Part shown: positions 55,419 through 64,000 of the stretch, in pieces | Layout: each line of letters starts with the position of its first letter | Position numbering within the stretch: the first letter of the stretch is position 1 | Source of the DNA: Oenanthe sinensis | Lineage: Eukaryota > Streptophyta > Magnoliopsida > Apiales > Apiaceae | Assembly: GCA_028671895.1 (NCBI GenBank) | Contig: CM053794.1 | Location: 22,616,501-22,680,500 of the forward strand | Reading direction: 5' to 3' | Length of the DNA stretch: 64,000 nucleotides | Program-made: the position numbers and the translations under genes | Notes under the pieces: model-generated | The model's database searches: none | What the model saw: the letters and a program-made list of their open reading frames with translations, nothing else | Told to the model about the DNA's origin: nothing

Positions 55419-58400
55419 GTGTTTTGACCTGGAATTGTCGTGGTTTGGGTAAGCCGCGTACAATTCGGTTTCTGAAAGAAATTACCCATAATAAAAAGCC
55501 CAGTATAATTTTTTTATGTGAGACTTTAGCCAAAAAACAAAAAATAAAAGAGTTATGTCGTAGTTTGCAATTTGCAGAGTATGTAGCTATGGATGTTCAA
55601 GGTAGGAGTGGAGGTCTGGCATTGCTGTGGAAGAATAAGGGAGCGTGTAAAGTATTAGAAGTCACGAGGAATTTTATTGATTTCGAAGTGGAGCATGATC
55701 AAATTGGGAGATGGAGATACACAGGCTTCTATGGTTTTCCAGAGCGTCATCGGAGGAGAGAGTCCTGGGATATGCTAAGAATGCTTAAAGATAAATCCTC
55801 GTTGCCTTGGTGTGTGGTGGGGGACTTTAATGATATGATGTTCGTACATGAGAAGAGGGGAGGGAGATGTCAACCATTACATCTATTAACAGGTTTTTCT
55901 ACTGCGCTTCTGGATTGTGGGTTGATGGACTTGGGGTATGTGGGTGAGAAGTTTACTTGGGAGAAGTCTCGGGGTCAACATAATTGGGTGCAGGAAAGAT
56001 TGGATCGTGGAGTGGCTAATCAATCATGGAGTGATTTATTTCCTTTAGCAGAGTTGCAGGTGCTTGACGTAGCAACTTCTGATCACTTGCCACTATTTTT
56101 GAGTTTGAACAGACAGATTTATACGTTTAAGGGGCGGAGATTTTGTTTTGAGAACGTGTGGCTTCGAGAGAATGATTGCAAGGGTATAGTTCAGAATACA
56201 TGGGAGTATACAGAGGGGTTGGGTATTGTTGACAAAATTAAAGTCTGTGGAGAAAAGTTATCCGAATGGGGGGGTGGTATTAAGAAAGAGTATAAGCAGC
56301 AGATTCAAGAGTGCAGAAACATACTTCGTAAGTTCAGATCGAGAAGAGATGCTGCAGGGGTTCAAAGGTATAATAAAGCTCGTTGGGATTACTTGAATTT
56401 ACTGGAGAAACAGGAGGTGTACTGGAAACAAAGGGCAAAGCAACACTGGTTGCGAGAAGGTGATAAAAATACACGTTTTTTCCATCGATTTGCATCAACA
56501 AGACGACAGAATAATAAGTTGGATCGAATTAAGGATGTGAATGGTGAATGGCGGGAAACAGAAGCAGGTGTACAAAGTGTAATTGAAGACTATTTTACAG
56601 ACTTGTTTAGGACGTCAAATATGGATGGAAGATTATCAGATGGGGAGTCGGTTAATCGGGTTTCAGAGATTGCTAATGATGAACTTATGGCGGAAGTCAC
56701 AGTCGAGGAAGTCAAGGAGGCGGTTTTCTCGATGCATCCAGACAAGGCCTCGGGACCGGACGGGCTTAATCCTGCGTTTTATCAAGTTTTTTGGGATATT
56801 GTTAAAAGGGATGTAGTTGAGTTTTGTCGAGAATTTATGGATGCAGGGACATTACCAGAAGGAGTTAATGCTGCGTTGGTTTGCTTACTTCCCAAGGTCA
56901 AGAAACCGCAAGTGATGGGAGATTTGAGGCCAATCTCATTGTGTAATGTGCTAGCTAGAATTCTATCCAAAGTCTTATCGAATAGATTGAAAAAGTGTTT
57001 GGGATCCATAATTTCTGAAAAACAAAGTGCTTTTATTGAAGGGCGTTTGTTGACGGATAATGCACTTGTGGCCTTTGAGATAAATCACTATATGAAGAGG
57101 AAGACTCAGGGTAAGGTTGGAGTTGCAGGTCTGAAAATTGACATCTCTAAAGCCTATGATCGAGTGGAATGGTCATTTGTGCGTAATATGATGCAAAGGT
57201 TTGGGTTTAGCCAAGTATGGATCGATAGACTGATGCATTACATTACTTCAGTGCATTACAGATTTATTCATAATGGTGTGGTGTTTGGTAATGTTATGCC
57301 TGAACGAGGATTGCGACAAGGCGACCCTATTTCTCCATACGTGTATATAATGTGTGCAGAAGGTTTAAGTGCTATTTTACGAAGAAATGAAGAGGTGGGT
57401 TTGATTCATGGGTGTCGGATTGCTAGAGGTGCCCCAACAGTCTCGCATTTGTTGTTCGCGGACGATTGCTATCTATTCTTCAGGGCTACAAAGACGGAGG
57501 CTCAGAACATTAAAAGTATATTGAATAGGTATGCTAATATCTCTGGACAGTTGATCAATTATAACAAGTCTGCAATCACATTCTCAACTAATACAACAGT
57601 TGAAGCTCGTTTTGAGGTGTGTACTGAATTAATGGTACAGCAGAAGTCAGACCCAGGTAAGTATTTGGGTATGCCGATGAGAATAGGAGCAAATAAAACG
57701 AGTGTGTTTGGTTTTTTGGTGGATAAGGTAGAGCAAAAGTTGCAAACGTGGAAGATGCAGAATATATCGAAGGCTGGTAAAGTAACATTGTTACAAACTG
57801 CAGCTCAGTCCATTCCTAATTTCTGGATGAACTTATTACTGATACCAATGGAGATATGTAACAAGATTGAAACAAAAATGAACGGATATTGGTGGGGTGG
57901 TGGGGGCGAACATAAAGGAATTAGATGGATAAAATGGAGTACATTGTGCGATGTCAAGGAGGTAGGGGGGTTAGGATTTCGTAAGCTGCAAGAATTTAAT
58001 GTGGCCATGTTAGCAAAGCAAGCTTGGCGTTTGATTAATAAGGCTAATCCGTTAGTATCTGAGTTGATGAAGGCTCGTTATTATGCGAATACGGATTTTC
58101 TGGAAGCTAAAGTGGGTGATAACCCAAGTTTTATGTGGCGAAGCATCATGGCGGCACAGGAGATTGTTAAGCAACATTGTCGAAGGAAGATTGGTGATGG
58201 GAAGGACACTAGAGTATGGCATATTCCTTGGGTACCATGTAGGGAGAATGGTTGCCTTACAACTACTCCATATGAAGAATTAAAAGATATCGTGGTGCAT
58301 AATCTGATGAGTGAAGATCATAAATCATGGGATGTGGATATTCTTAATGAGTTGTTCAATGAGCGTGATAGAGTACTGATTGGGCAGATTCCTATTCCAA

Positions 58401-58957
58401 GTCGAAGTAGGCCTGACTCATGGTACTGGACATTGGAGGACAAGGGGGTGTTTTCTGTTAAGAGCTGCTATAGAAATCTCAGAGGAGAAAATATGAATAC
58501 TGAAGGGGGGTTTTGGAAGCAAGTATGGGGACTTAAACTGCCTGGTAAGGTTATAAATTTAGTGTGGAGGGCTTGTAGAAATGTCTTACCTACGGCGTCA
58601 GAATTAGTTAAACGGTATGTCAATATAGACAGTATGTGTCAATGGTGCCATTTGCACTGTGAAACCCCAGTCCATACGCTGTTCACGTGTTCTTTTGCTA
58701 AGGAGTTGTGGGAGAAGGTGGGTCTACACGATATTAGTCAGGTTGATGAAAGTGAGACTGTATTACAAATTCTGGTTAGAGTGTTCAAGCAGTATAATCG
58801 TGAGAAGCGTGCTGTCATTGGTTTGTTTTTATGGAGCATCTGGTTCAGACGTAATATGTGGGTGTGGAACAAGCAGGTCATGTCAGTTTTTGGAGTGCAT
58901 GCTATGGCACTGCAGTTGTTACAAGACTGGAAACGAAGCCAGGACCATCATGATTAG
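55415..58957 (+). CDS. LINE ORF2: endonuclease and reverse transcriptase
   Basis: 1180 residues, uninterrupted. Residues 1-230 are an APE-type endonuclease: LTWNCRGLGKPRT, VVGDFNDMM and TSDHLPL carry the catalytic N, D and H positions. RT spans about 440-720: DKASGPDGLNPAFYQ, RPISLCNVLARILSKVL, DISKAYDRVEWSF, LRQGDPISPY and FADD (near 57456). A zinc-binding zf-RVT domain lies near 1010-1095 (VKSCYRNL, FWKQVWGLKLPGKV, CQWCH...ETPVHTLFTC). The enzyme nicks the target and primes reverse transcription there. TAG at 58955-58957 ends this frame just before the RNase H domain, which normally belongs to the same ORF. Confidence 0.92.
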   Translation: MSVLTWNCRGLGKPRTIRFLKEITHNKKPSIIFLCETLAKKQKIKELCRSLQFAEYVAMDVQGRSGGLALLWKNKGACKVLEVTRNFIDFEVEHDQIGRWRYTGFYGFPERHRRRESWDMLRMLKDKSSLPWCVVGDFNDMMFVHEKRGGRCQPLHLLTGFSTALLDCGLMDLGYVGEKFTWEKSRGQHNWVQERLDRGVANQSWSDLFPLAELQVLDVATSDHLPLFLSLNRQIYTFKGRRFCFENVWLRENDCKGIVQNTWEYTEGLGIVDKIKVCGEKLSEWGGGIKKEYKQQIQECRNILRKFRSRRDAAGVQRYNKARWDYLNLLEKQEVYWKQRAKQHWLREGDKNTRFFHRFASTRRQNNKLDRIKDVNGEWRETEAGVQSVIEDYFTDLFRTSNMDGRLSDGESVNRVSEIANDELMAEVTVEEVKEAVFSMHPDKASGPDGLNPAFYQVFWDIVKRDVVEFCREFMDAGTLPEGVNAALVCLLPKVKKPQVMGDLRPISLCNVLARILSKVLSNRLKKCLGSIISEKQSAFIEGRLLTDNALVAFEINHYMKRKTQGKVGVAGLKIDISKAYDRVEWSFVRNMMQRFGFSQVWIDRLMHYITSVHYRFIHNGVVFGNVMPERGLRQGDPISPYVYIMCAEGLSAILRRNEEVGLIHGCRIARGAPTVSHLLFADDCYLFFRATKTEAQNIKSILNRYANISGQLINYNKSAITFSTNTTVEARFEVCTELMVQQKSDPGKYLGMPMRIGANKTSVFGFLVDKVEQKLQTWKMQNISKAGKVTLLQTAAQSIPNFWMNLLLIPMEICNKIETKMNGYWWGGGGEHKGIRWIKWSTLCDVKEVGGLGFRKLQEFNVAMLAKQAWRLINKANPLVSELMKARYYANTDFLEAKVGDNPSFMWRSIMAAQEIVKQHCRRKIGDGKDTRVWHIPWVPCRENGCLTTTPYEELKDIVVHNLMSEDHKSWDVDILNELFNERDRVLIGQIPIPSRSRPDSWYWTLEDKGVFSVKSCYRNLRGENMNTEGGFWKQVWGLKLPGKVINLVWRACRNVLPTASELVKRYVNIDSMCQWCHLHCETPVHTLFTCSFAKELWEKVGLHDISQVDESETVLQILVRVFKQYNREKRAVIGLFLWSIWFRRNMWVWNKQVMSVFGVHAMALQLLQDWKRSQDHHD

Positions 58958-59472
58958 GTGGAACGAAGGAAGCAACAGAGTAGTAGTAGGCAATGGCGTA
59001 GACCAGAGGAAGGATGGGTTAAAGTGAATGTAGATGCTGCTTGTCGAGAACAGTTAGAGGATATAGGAATGGGTTGTATTGTTAGAAATGACAGGGGGAG
59101 TTTGTCAGGGCTCGGAGTGCAACAGCAAGAGGAAGGATGCCGCCGAGAGAAGCTGAGGCATGGAGTTTCAGAGCGGCTCTGCTATGGATGAAAGAATGGA
59201 GAACTCAAAAATGTATCTTTGAGTTAGATGCTAAAACGGTAGTAGATGCAGTGCATGGAACTAGAGGTAATTCAAATTTCCACACTATAATTGAAGAGTG
59301 TGAGGATATTTTAAAACACTTTCAGGAGGTGTTAGTTGTGTTCGAGAATAGATCTGCGAATCGAGTGGCCCATGTATTAGCACAGGCTGCTTATTATATG
59401 TCAGGTCCAATGGAGTGGATAGATACTGCTCCTGATTTCCTTCTTTGTAACCTTATTTCTGATAATTATTAA
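58958..59472 (+). pseudogene. LINE RNase H domain (RVT_3), cut off from ORF2
   Basis: The frame continues after the TAG with WVKVNVDAACREQLEDIGMG and NDRGSLSG, typical of the plant LINE RNase H (RVT_3) domain, then shifts near 59140 into PREAEAWSFRAALLWM, ELDAKTVVDAV and SANRVAHVLAQAA, ending at 59470-59472. Loss of this domain from the polyprotein may lower but not necessarily abolish activity. Confidence 0.8.
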
Positions 59473-59501
59473 TGCAAGTTCAATTTTTCAAAAAAAAAAA
59501 A

Positions 59502-59595
59502 AATAACCCACTAACTATATATATATTAAGTTATTAACCCACTAACTATATATATAATAAATTAATAACCCACTAACTATATATATTATATATAA
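59502..59595. repeat. LINE TSD (right) and local AACCCACTAACTATATATA repeats
   Basis: The TSD copy at 59502-59517 is the first of three AACCCACTAACTATATATA units within 100 bp. The target region was therefore already repetitive, which weakens the TSD call slightly. Confidence 0.65.
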
Positions 59596-59648
59596 CAAGT
59601 TCATAACCTAGATACATATATTAGATATATACACACATATATACACAC

Positions 59649-59758
59649 AGATGTAATAGCAAAGAAAGAGATGTAATAGCAAAGAAAGAGAAAAGAACGA
59701 GATGTGAAAGAGAAAAGAACGAGATGTAATAGCAAGGAAAGAGCAAAGAACGAGATGA
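59649..59758. repeat. Purine-rich short tandem repeats
   Basis: AGATGTAATAGCAAAGAAAG and GAGATGTGAAAGAGAAAAGA-type units repeat about five times with variations. Non-coding. Confidence 0.7.
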
Positions 59759-59949
59759 CCATATCAGATAAACGCACAGATATATATATATACACAGTTA
59801 TATACACACACAGATCCAAAATCCAGAATCTCACGCACACAGATCTTGACAGGGAGAGGGAAAAGAAGAGATCATCACCTGCGTTCCTCTTTTAAAAACA
59901 GGTATGTATTTCTCTTTTCAAAAATATATTCTAAAACATGTATAAATCG

Positions 59950-60155
59950 CGATTCGGGTCAAAAAATAGATTGGGCCGCATCCGACCCGAATCCGTCACG
60001 CGTCTAACTCGAGTCCGAAGTGAGTCCGCTGCCGAATTTGTCTTGACTAGCCACTTGGCGAGTCGGACACGTACTCAGCCGAGTCCGTGCCGAGTCGCCG
60101 AGTCGGACTCGCATACGGCACCGATTTTGCCGTGTCCGTGCTTTCCGGTTGACAT
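59950..60155. repeat. GC-rich GAGTCGG block, right arm
   Basis: Rich in CCGAGTCGG, GAGTCCG and CCGTGTCCGTG, much higher in GC than its surroundings, ending TTTCCGGTTGACATCTTATA. In inverse it resembles the left arm (GACATCCTATGAAACACCG...). Possibly the other terminus of a DNA transposon into which the LINE inserted. Confidence 0.4.
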
Positions 60156-60160
60156 CTTAT

Positions 60161-62050
60161 ATTTGTAGAGTCATACACACACATATATGTATATATTTTT
60201 ACTTTTTCTAATTATTAATTATTATTCCATATAATGTGTACACTAACTAAAATGCACTTACAGTTATACTTATACATCAATGAGTTATATAATATGTGGT
60301 AGAACTGTACTGTACTCTTCTGTATTGAACTGAATTATCTAGTATATTTTAGAAATTATATATATCACTTATCATTTTTAACTTGTTGACTAGTTGGCGA
60401 CTAGTCGTTGCCAGACCCTCGTCAACTTTGACTTAACTTGCCATCATAATAACCATCATATTGAAGTGTTTGTGTTTTTAATGTACGGATAGTGTTACAA
60501 ATTAGAAGGTAACAATATAATATTAGTACGGTTATCAGATCTGATTATATAAAATCTCTAACTATAGATTCAAATTATTTGCAGGTAAAGCGATTATAAG
60601 CAGTTTTAACTATCAGTTCAAGTATTTTGCTACTTTCGCTAAGTGTCTTGGAACAGTTGGCTCACCTTGAGCTCTGTTGCAATGCTGCTTGTCAATGCAT
60701 TCGACTAAAATCTTATTTCATTGATGTGGTTACTCGTGGGGAAGTTAAGTTTCCATTTCACTGCAATATTCTAACCCAAAAAAGGCAGAATTTTACCTAT
60801 TTCTTAAAAATCACAAACGTCTCTTCTATCTTTTGAATTATATGCATCCATCTTTTCACATATTCTTTTAGGGCTTTAAATGTATACATATCTTGAATTT
60901 TAGCTTAGGCATTAGCCTCGGCTTATTGTAATGGTAACGAGTATTAGGACATGGTTAGTTGGTAACAAGTTGTAGGCCATAGTGAGTTAAGTCGGCAGAG
61001 TGACAGTCACTTTCATGAATCCTCGAGCAGACTGGATTTACAGGATAATGTGTTCTAAATAAGTGTGTTTGACAGCTACAGGTGCTGCCACCCTTAAGAT
61101 TCTTTGTAACAAGTCCTATTTATTATATATGAATACTTTCCATTTTGATACCAGTATTAGGTTTTGTCTTTCGGATTATGTATCAGATATTCATATGCTT
61201 CCTTGTCTTGCATATTATGAAGCTATCGCAGAATTCTAATGAATTTGCAAGTAATAGATCTTTTCAACCATGATTTCTTTTTCATGCTTGTTCTGTTTTC
61301 CAACTTTTTTTGAATGGTGAATTTTTTTATAAACCGTTTCCTCATAATTATTTTACGGTGTCTACTGTAATCGTTAGGCTGCAATCTCCGAATATCTGTT
61401 TCATCTACTTGTGAGGTAATACTGGGACAAAAATCATCATCCTAACAATTGATGATATGTCGATCTATTAGTAGACAAGAAACAGATGTGGACAAATATA
61501 CATTATGTCTACGTTACAAAATATCAGCACCCTAGAGGCTACATGCTACATTACTCTGTTTTAAAGACCAGAACTCAATAATGTTGGCCACAGATGCTGG
61601 AGAACATGGCCACTTCTCAAGAAGTTTTACATACATCTTTCTCAGTTTGTTAGGAATAACCACTTGTGGAGCGTGGTTGGATACCCTAATTTGTGAGGGT
61701 TTATCCTCCATCGTCCTAGGTTCTGGATCGAGTAGATACTCATTTGTAAGACTATAAATTTACTTATTCAAAAAAATATATATTATTATTACTTGTGCCC
61801 TTTTTATCTTCTCTATCATTTGAATAACCGAATAGGTGCGGTAGATGGAAGTTCTGAAATATTGGACTCCAATGTAAATAACTCTGCTACAGATGCTGGA
61901 ATATGAGTAATGTTCATGAAATGTTACAGTATTTTGCTGGTGTGTGTATTGTGTGCCATTCAATGAGAAAAATGAACCTGGCCTGTAGCTTAAGTTAACC
62001 AGTTTGTGTGTAATAGATAATAGTTATATTGATTGTGTTCGGTAATTATA
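60161..62050. other. Intergenic, no gene seen
   Basis: No recognisable coding sequence; an open stretch at 60627-60836 has no known domain. Confidence 0.4.
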
Positions 62051-62058
62051 TCCCGTGT

Positions 62059-62081
62059 AACCGTGCACTGCTGCACGGGCT
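62059..62081. other. CCGTGCA/TGCACGG hairpin followed by CTAG
   Basis: A 7-bp perfect stem with a 4-base loop, CCGTGCACTGCTGCACGG, is followed by GCTAG. Hairpin plus CTAG resembles a Helitron 3' terminus, although the usual ~10-nt gap between the two is missing. Confidence 0.3.
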
Positions 62082-62317
62082 AGCTATTATATTTAATTCA
62101 TATTTTTTTAATCTTATCTATATAATTATTATCAATTTGTATTTTATTTGTAATTGAACATTATTTTATTTGATATTTGTTGTAAAAGTTTCAAATTAGG
62201 TTAAAAGGTTTACTTAAAACTGACCTAAAATGTTTGTTTATAATTTATATAATTTGAGTTTATGTGTTTTAATTTTTTTGTTTCATTTCATAACAAATAA
62301 TAATTTATAAATTTATA

Positions 62318-62465
62318 ATTTAAATAGTACTTAAAAAGGTTGAGTGATAATGAAACTGATATAGTTGTGTTAGATATATAATACTATACTAAATTATAAA
62401 TAATATTTAAAGAGGTTGAATGGTAATGAAACTGATGTAATTGTGTTAAATATATAATAATATAC
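62318..62465. repeat. Tandem duplication, ~75-bp unit, two copies
   Basis: GGTTGAGTGATAATGAAACT and GGTTGAATGGTAATGAAACT start equivalent parts about 75 bp apart, each followed by GATATAGTTGTGTTA-like sequence and ATATATAATA. Confidence 0.75.
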
Positions 62466-63333
62466 CGTATTTATGCTATTTTTGGAAGTTGTTTAGTTTT
62501 TTGGAAGGCGTTCAACCATACCAAATAAACTCATGTTCGCTTATAATAATATAGTATAGATATAAAGTTTAAAAAAGAATTTATCTAAATTTATATTATA
62601 ATTTTTCCTATAATCAAATAAAATTTCAGACCCGCATGACGTATCACCCTCCTTTTTTAGGGTCGGAGACATGGTTAAATTTTCTCAACGCACGCACTCA
62701 ATAATACAGTAGTGGATAGGTTGATGATTTATAGCGCGGGCTTAATAATAAGATTCTATTTGAATTTTAACAATATTCGTTTCTTTTATTATAATATTAT
62801 CCAACATTTTTTTAGTTTGATTATTTTTTATTTTATTGCGGTTAATATTTTTATCAATGTATATAACTAATAAATTTTTGTTTATTTGAGCCAGTTTTTA
62901 TGTTTTAACAGTAATTTCTTACACTTTTATTATATTATTATTTAATTATATATTTAGGCTTAAATTTAAAAATAAAACCTAACTTTTATAATAACTTAAA
63001 ATAATGGGAAATTAATGTATTACATAAATTATAACCTTAAAACAAATATAATCTAACTCAATAATGGAAATTGGTCCTCATTCTCTAACAATCATGCCCA
63101 GTTACATAATAATTAGTTTTTCTAGTGTTGAATTGAGCGGTGGACGGTCCAGATTAAAAGAAAAAATTTCAACACTCATGAGAAATTTTCGGCCGATATA
63201 ATGAGTCTCCGCGTAAAATATTTGCAGTTTCCTAATTAAATGATGATTTTGATTCGCATTAAGGGTTACCAATAAAATCTATAAAATGTTATTTGATTTT
63301 AATATTACTTGTTTCTCGAAAATTGATATACAC
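62466..63333. other. Intergenic, no gene seen
   Basis: AT-rich; no coding sequence or element end recognised. Confidence 0.4.
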
Positions 63334-63968
63334 ATGTACTTTTCTCATGGTGGAAATATGTTAAATATTTCATAAATTGTTTGTATCTTTTGTACATGAA
63401 ATAAAAAATGTGCATAAAAAATATTGTTATAATATTATTATAAATTATAATAATAAATATTAGTTCTCTAATATGAATATCGAAATTAGTGATTTATATT
63501 ATTATTAATATTTTATAATTTTGGTTTATTTCTCTGTACCTATTCAATTAGAAAATATGAAAAATTTAAATAAGTTTAGAAATAAAATATATTTTTTTGA
63601 ATTCATTCTTAAAGTGGTTTTAATTTTAAATATTATTTTATTTAATATTTTATTATTATATTATTTATAATTTTAGTAGAATTTATATAGTTTGAGTATC
63701 AGGGTTTAAAGAATTTGATTAAGGATAGAAATTTAGATTATAAATGAAAAAATTTATATGTGTTTAATTTTTAAAAATTTTAATAATATTTTATAAAAAT
63801 AATAATATAAGAAGGCGATGTACCATAATTTTTTTTCTTCTTGTTATTAAATGTTAATTTTAATAAATTATTTAATTTATAAATAAAATATGCATAATAA
63901 GAGTTGACATTAGTAATAATTTTAAAATTTCATTTATAAATTATTATAATTTCAACTAGAGAAAATAA
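63334..63968 (+). repeat. Dispersed direct repeat, copy 2
   Basis: Same orientation as copy 1 at 48216-48823. Similarity fades at AGAGAAAATAA near the right window edge, as it does in copy 1. Confidence 0.8.
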
Positions 63969-64000
63969 TGACAGAAGTTTCACTATTCTTATGTTCTTGT

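Larger units (their letters stand above)
54043..59501 (+). mobile_element. L1-type LINE, nearly intact
   Basis: Two ORFs (54252-55418; 55415-58957 plus an RNase H tail to 59472), a short 3' UTR and poly(A) at 59490-59503, flanked by a 16-bp direct repeat. The short 5' leader (54043-54251) and full-length ORFs indicate a nearly complete copy. Only one in-frame TAG (58955-58957) and one frameshift (near 59140) were found. Confidence 0.88.

Noticed and set aside
1..64000. tRNA or rRNA genes
   Set aside because: No B-box-like GGTTCGAAT arrangement with a cloverleaf was seen on either strand by eye; a tRNAscan run would be decisive.

Overview
The window is nuclear DNA of a flowering plant, most likely a eudicot. 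It is AT-rich, has GT-AG introns, and holds two conserved plant genes in a dense bed of plant retrotransposons. The two host genes are the 5' half of an intron-containing AT-hook/PPC (AHL) DNA-binding protein at the left edge (895-3690, minus) and a complete, single-coding-exon PHT4;6-type anion transporter (49876-51204, plus). The species cannot be fixed from the sequence.

Layout. 1-4.1 kb: AHL gene, running off the left edge. 4757-5477: a solo LTR. 7297-31555: a three-level nest. A ~2.8 kb Mutator-like element (MULE, 8-bp TSD TAATTTAT) is split by a Tat-type Ty3/Gypsy element on the minus strand (GYPSY-1, 8889-30331, TSD AATAT). GYPSY-1 is split in turn by a SIRE-like Ty1/Copia element on the plus strand (COPIA, 10990-22470, TSD ATAAG). 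31.6-34.4 kb: a Stowaway-like MITE and remnants of other elements, ending in the 3' end and LTR of a chromovirus. 34417-45414: a younger full-length sister of GYPSY-1 (GYPSY-2, equal 598-bp LTRs, TSD CAATT), inserted in that chromovirus LTR. 47.5-48.8 kb: a foldback element and the first copy of a ~620-bp direct repeat. 49.7-51.2 kb: PHT4;6. 54043-59501: a nearly intact L1-type LINE. 60-64 kb: AT-rich DNA with a hairpin, a tandem duplication and the second copy of the ~620-bp repeat.

How the parts work together. Both Tat-like elements carry gag-protease-RT-RNase H-second RNase H-integrase on the minus strand and, convergent with it, a multi-exon accessory gene on the plus strand. Between that antisense gene and the 3' LTR lie tandem arrays (68 and 46 bp in GYPSY-1; 69 and 79 bp in GYPSY-2) whose monomers hold GTCGA-type palindromes. 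COPIA carries its own extra ORF after pol and a dispersed AAGTCATACCGA motif shared by its LTRs and 3' spacer. All pol reading frames have stops or frameshifts, so none of the LTR elements looks autonomous now. LTR divergence by eye (about 9 % GYPSY-1, 2-3 % COPIA, 1.2 % GYPSY-2) agrees with the nesting order.

The most interesting signal is the spliced antisense gene of the Tat-like elements together with its hypervariable palindromic arrays. No bacterial-type features, CRISPR arrays, tRNA or rRNA genes were seen.
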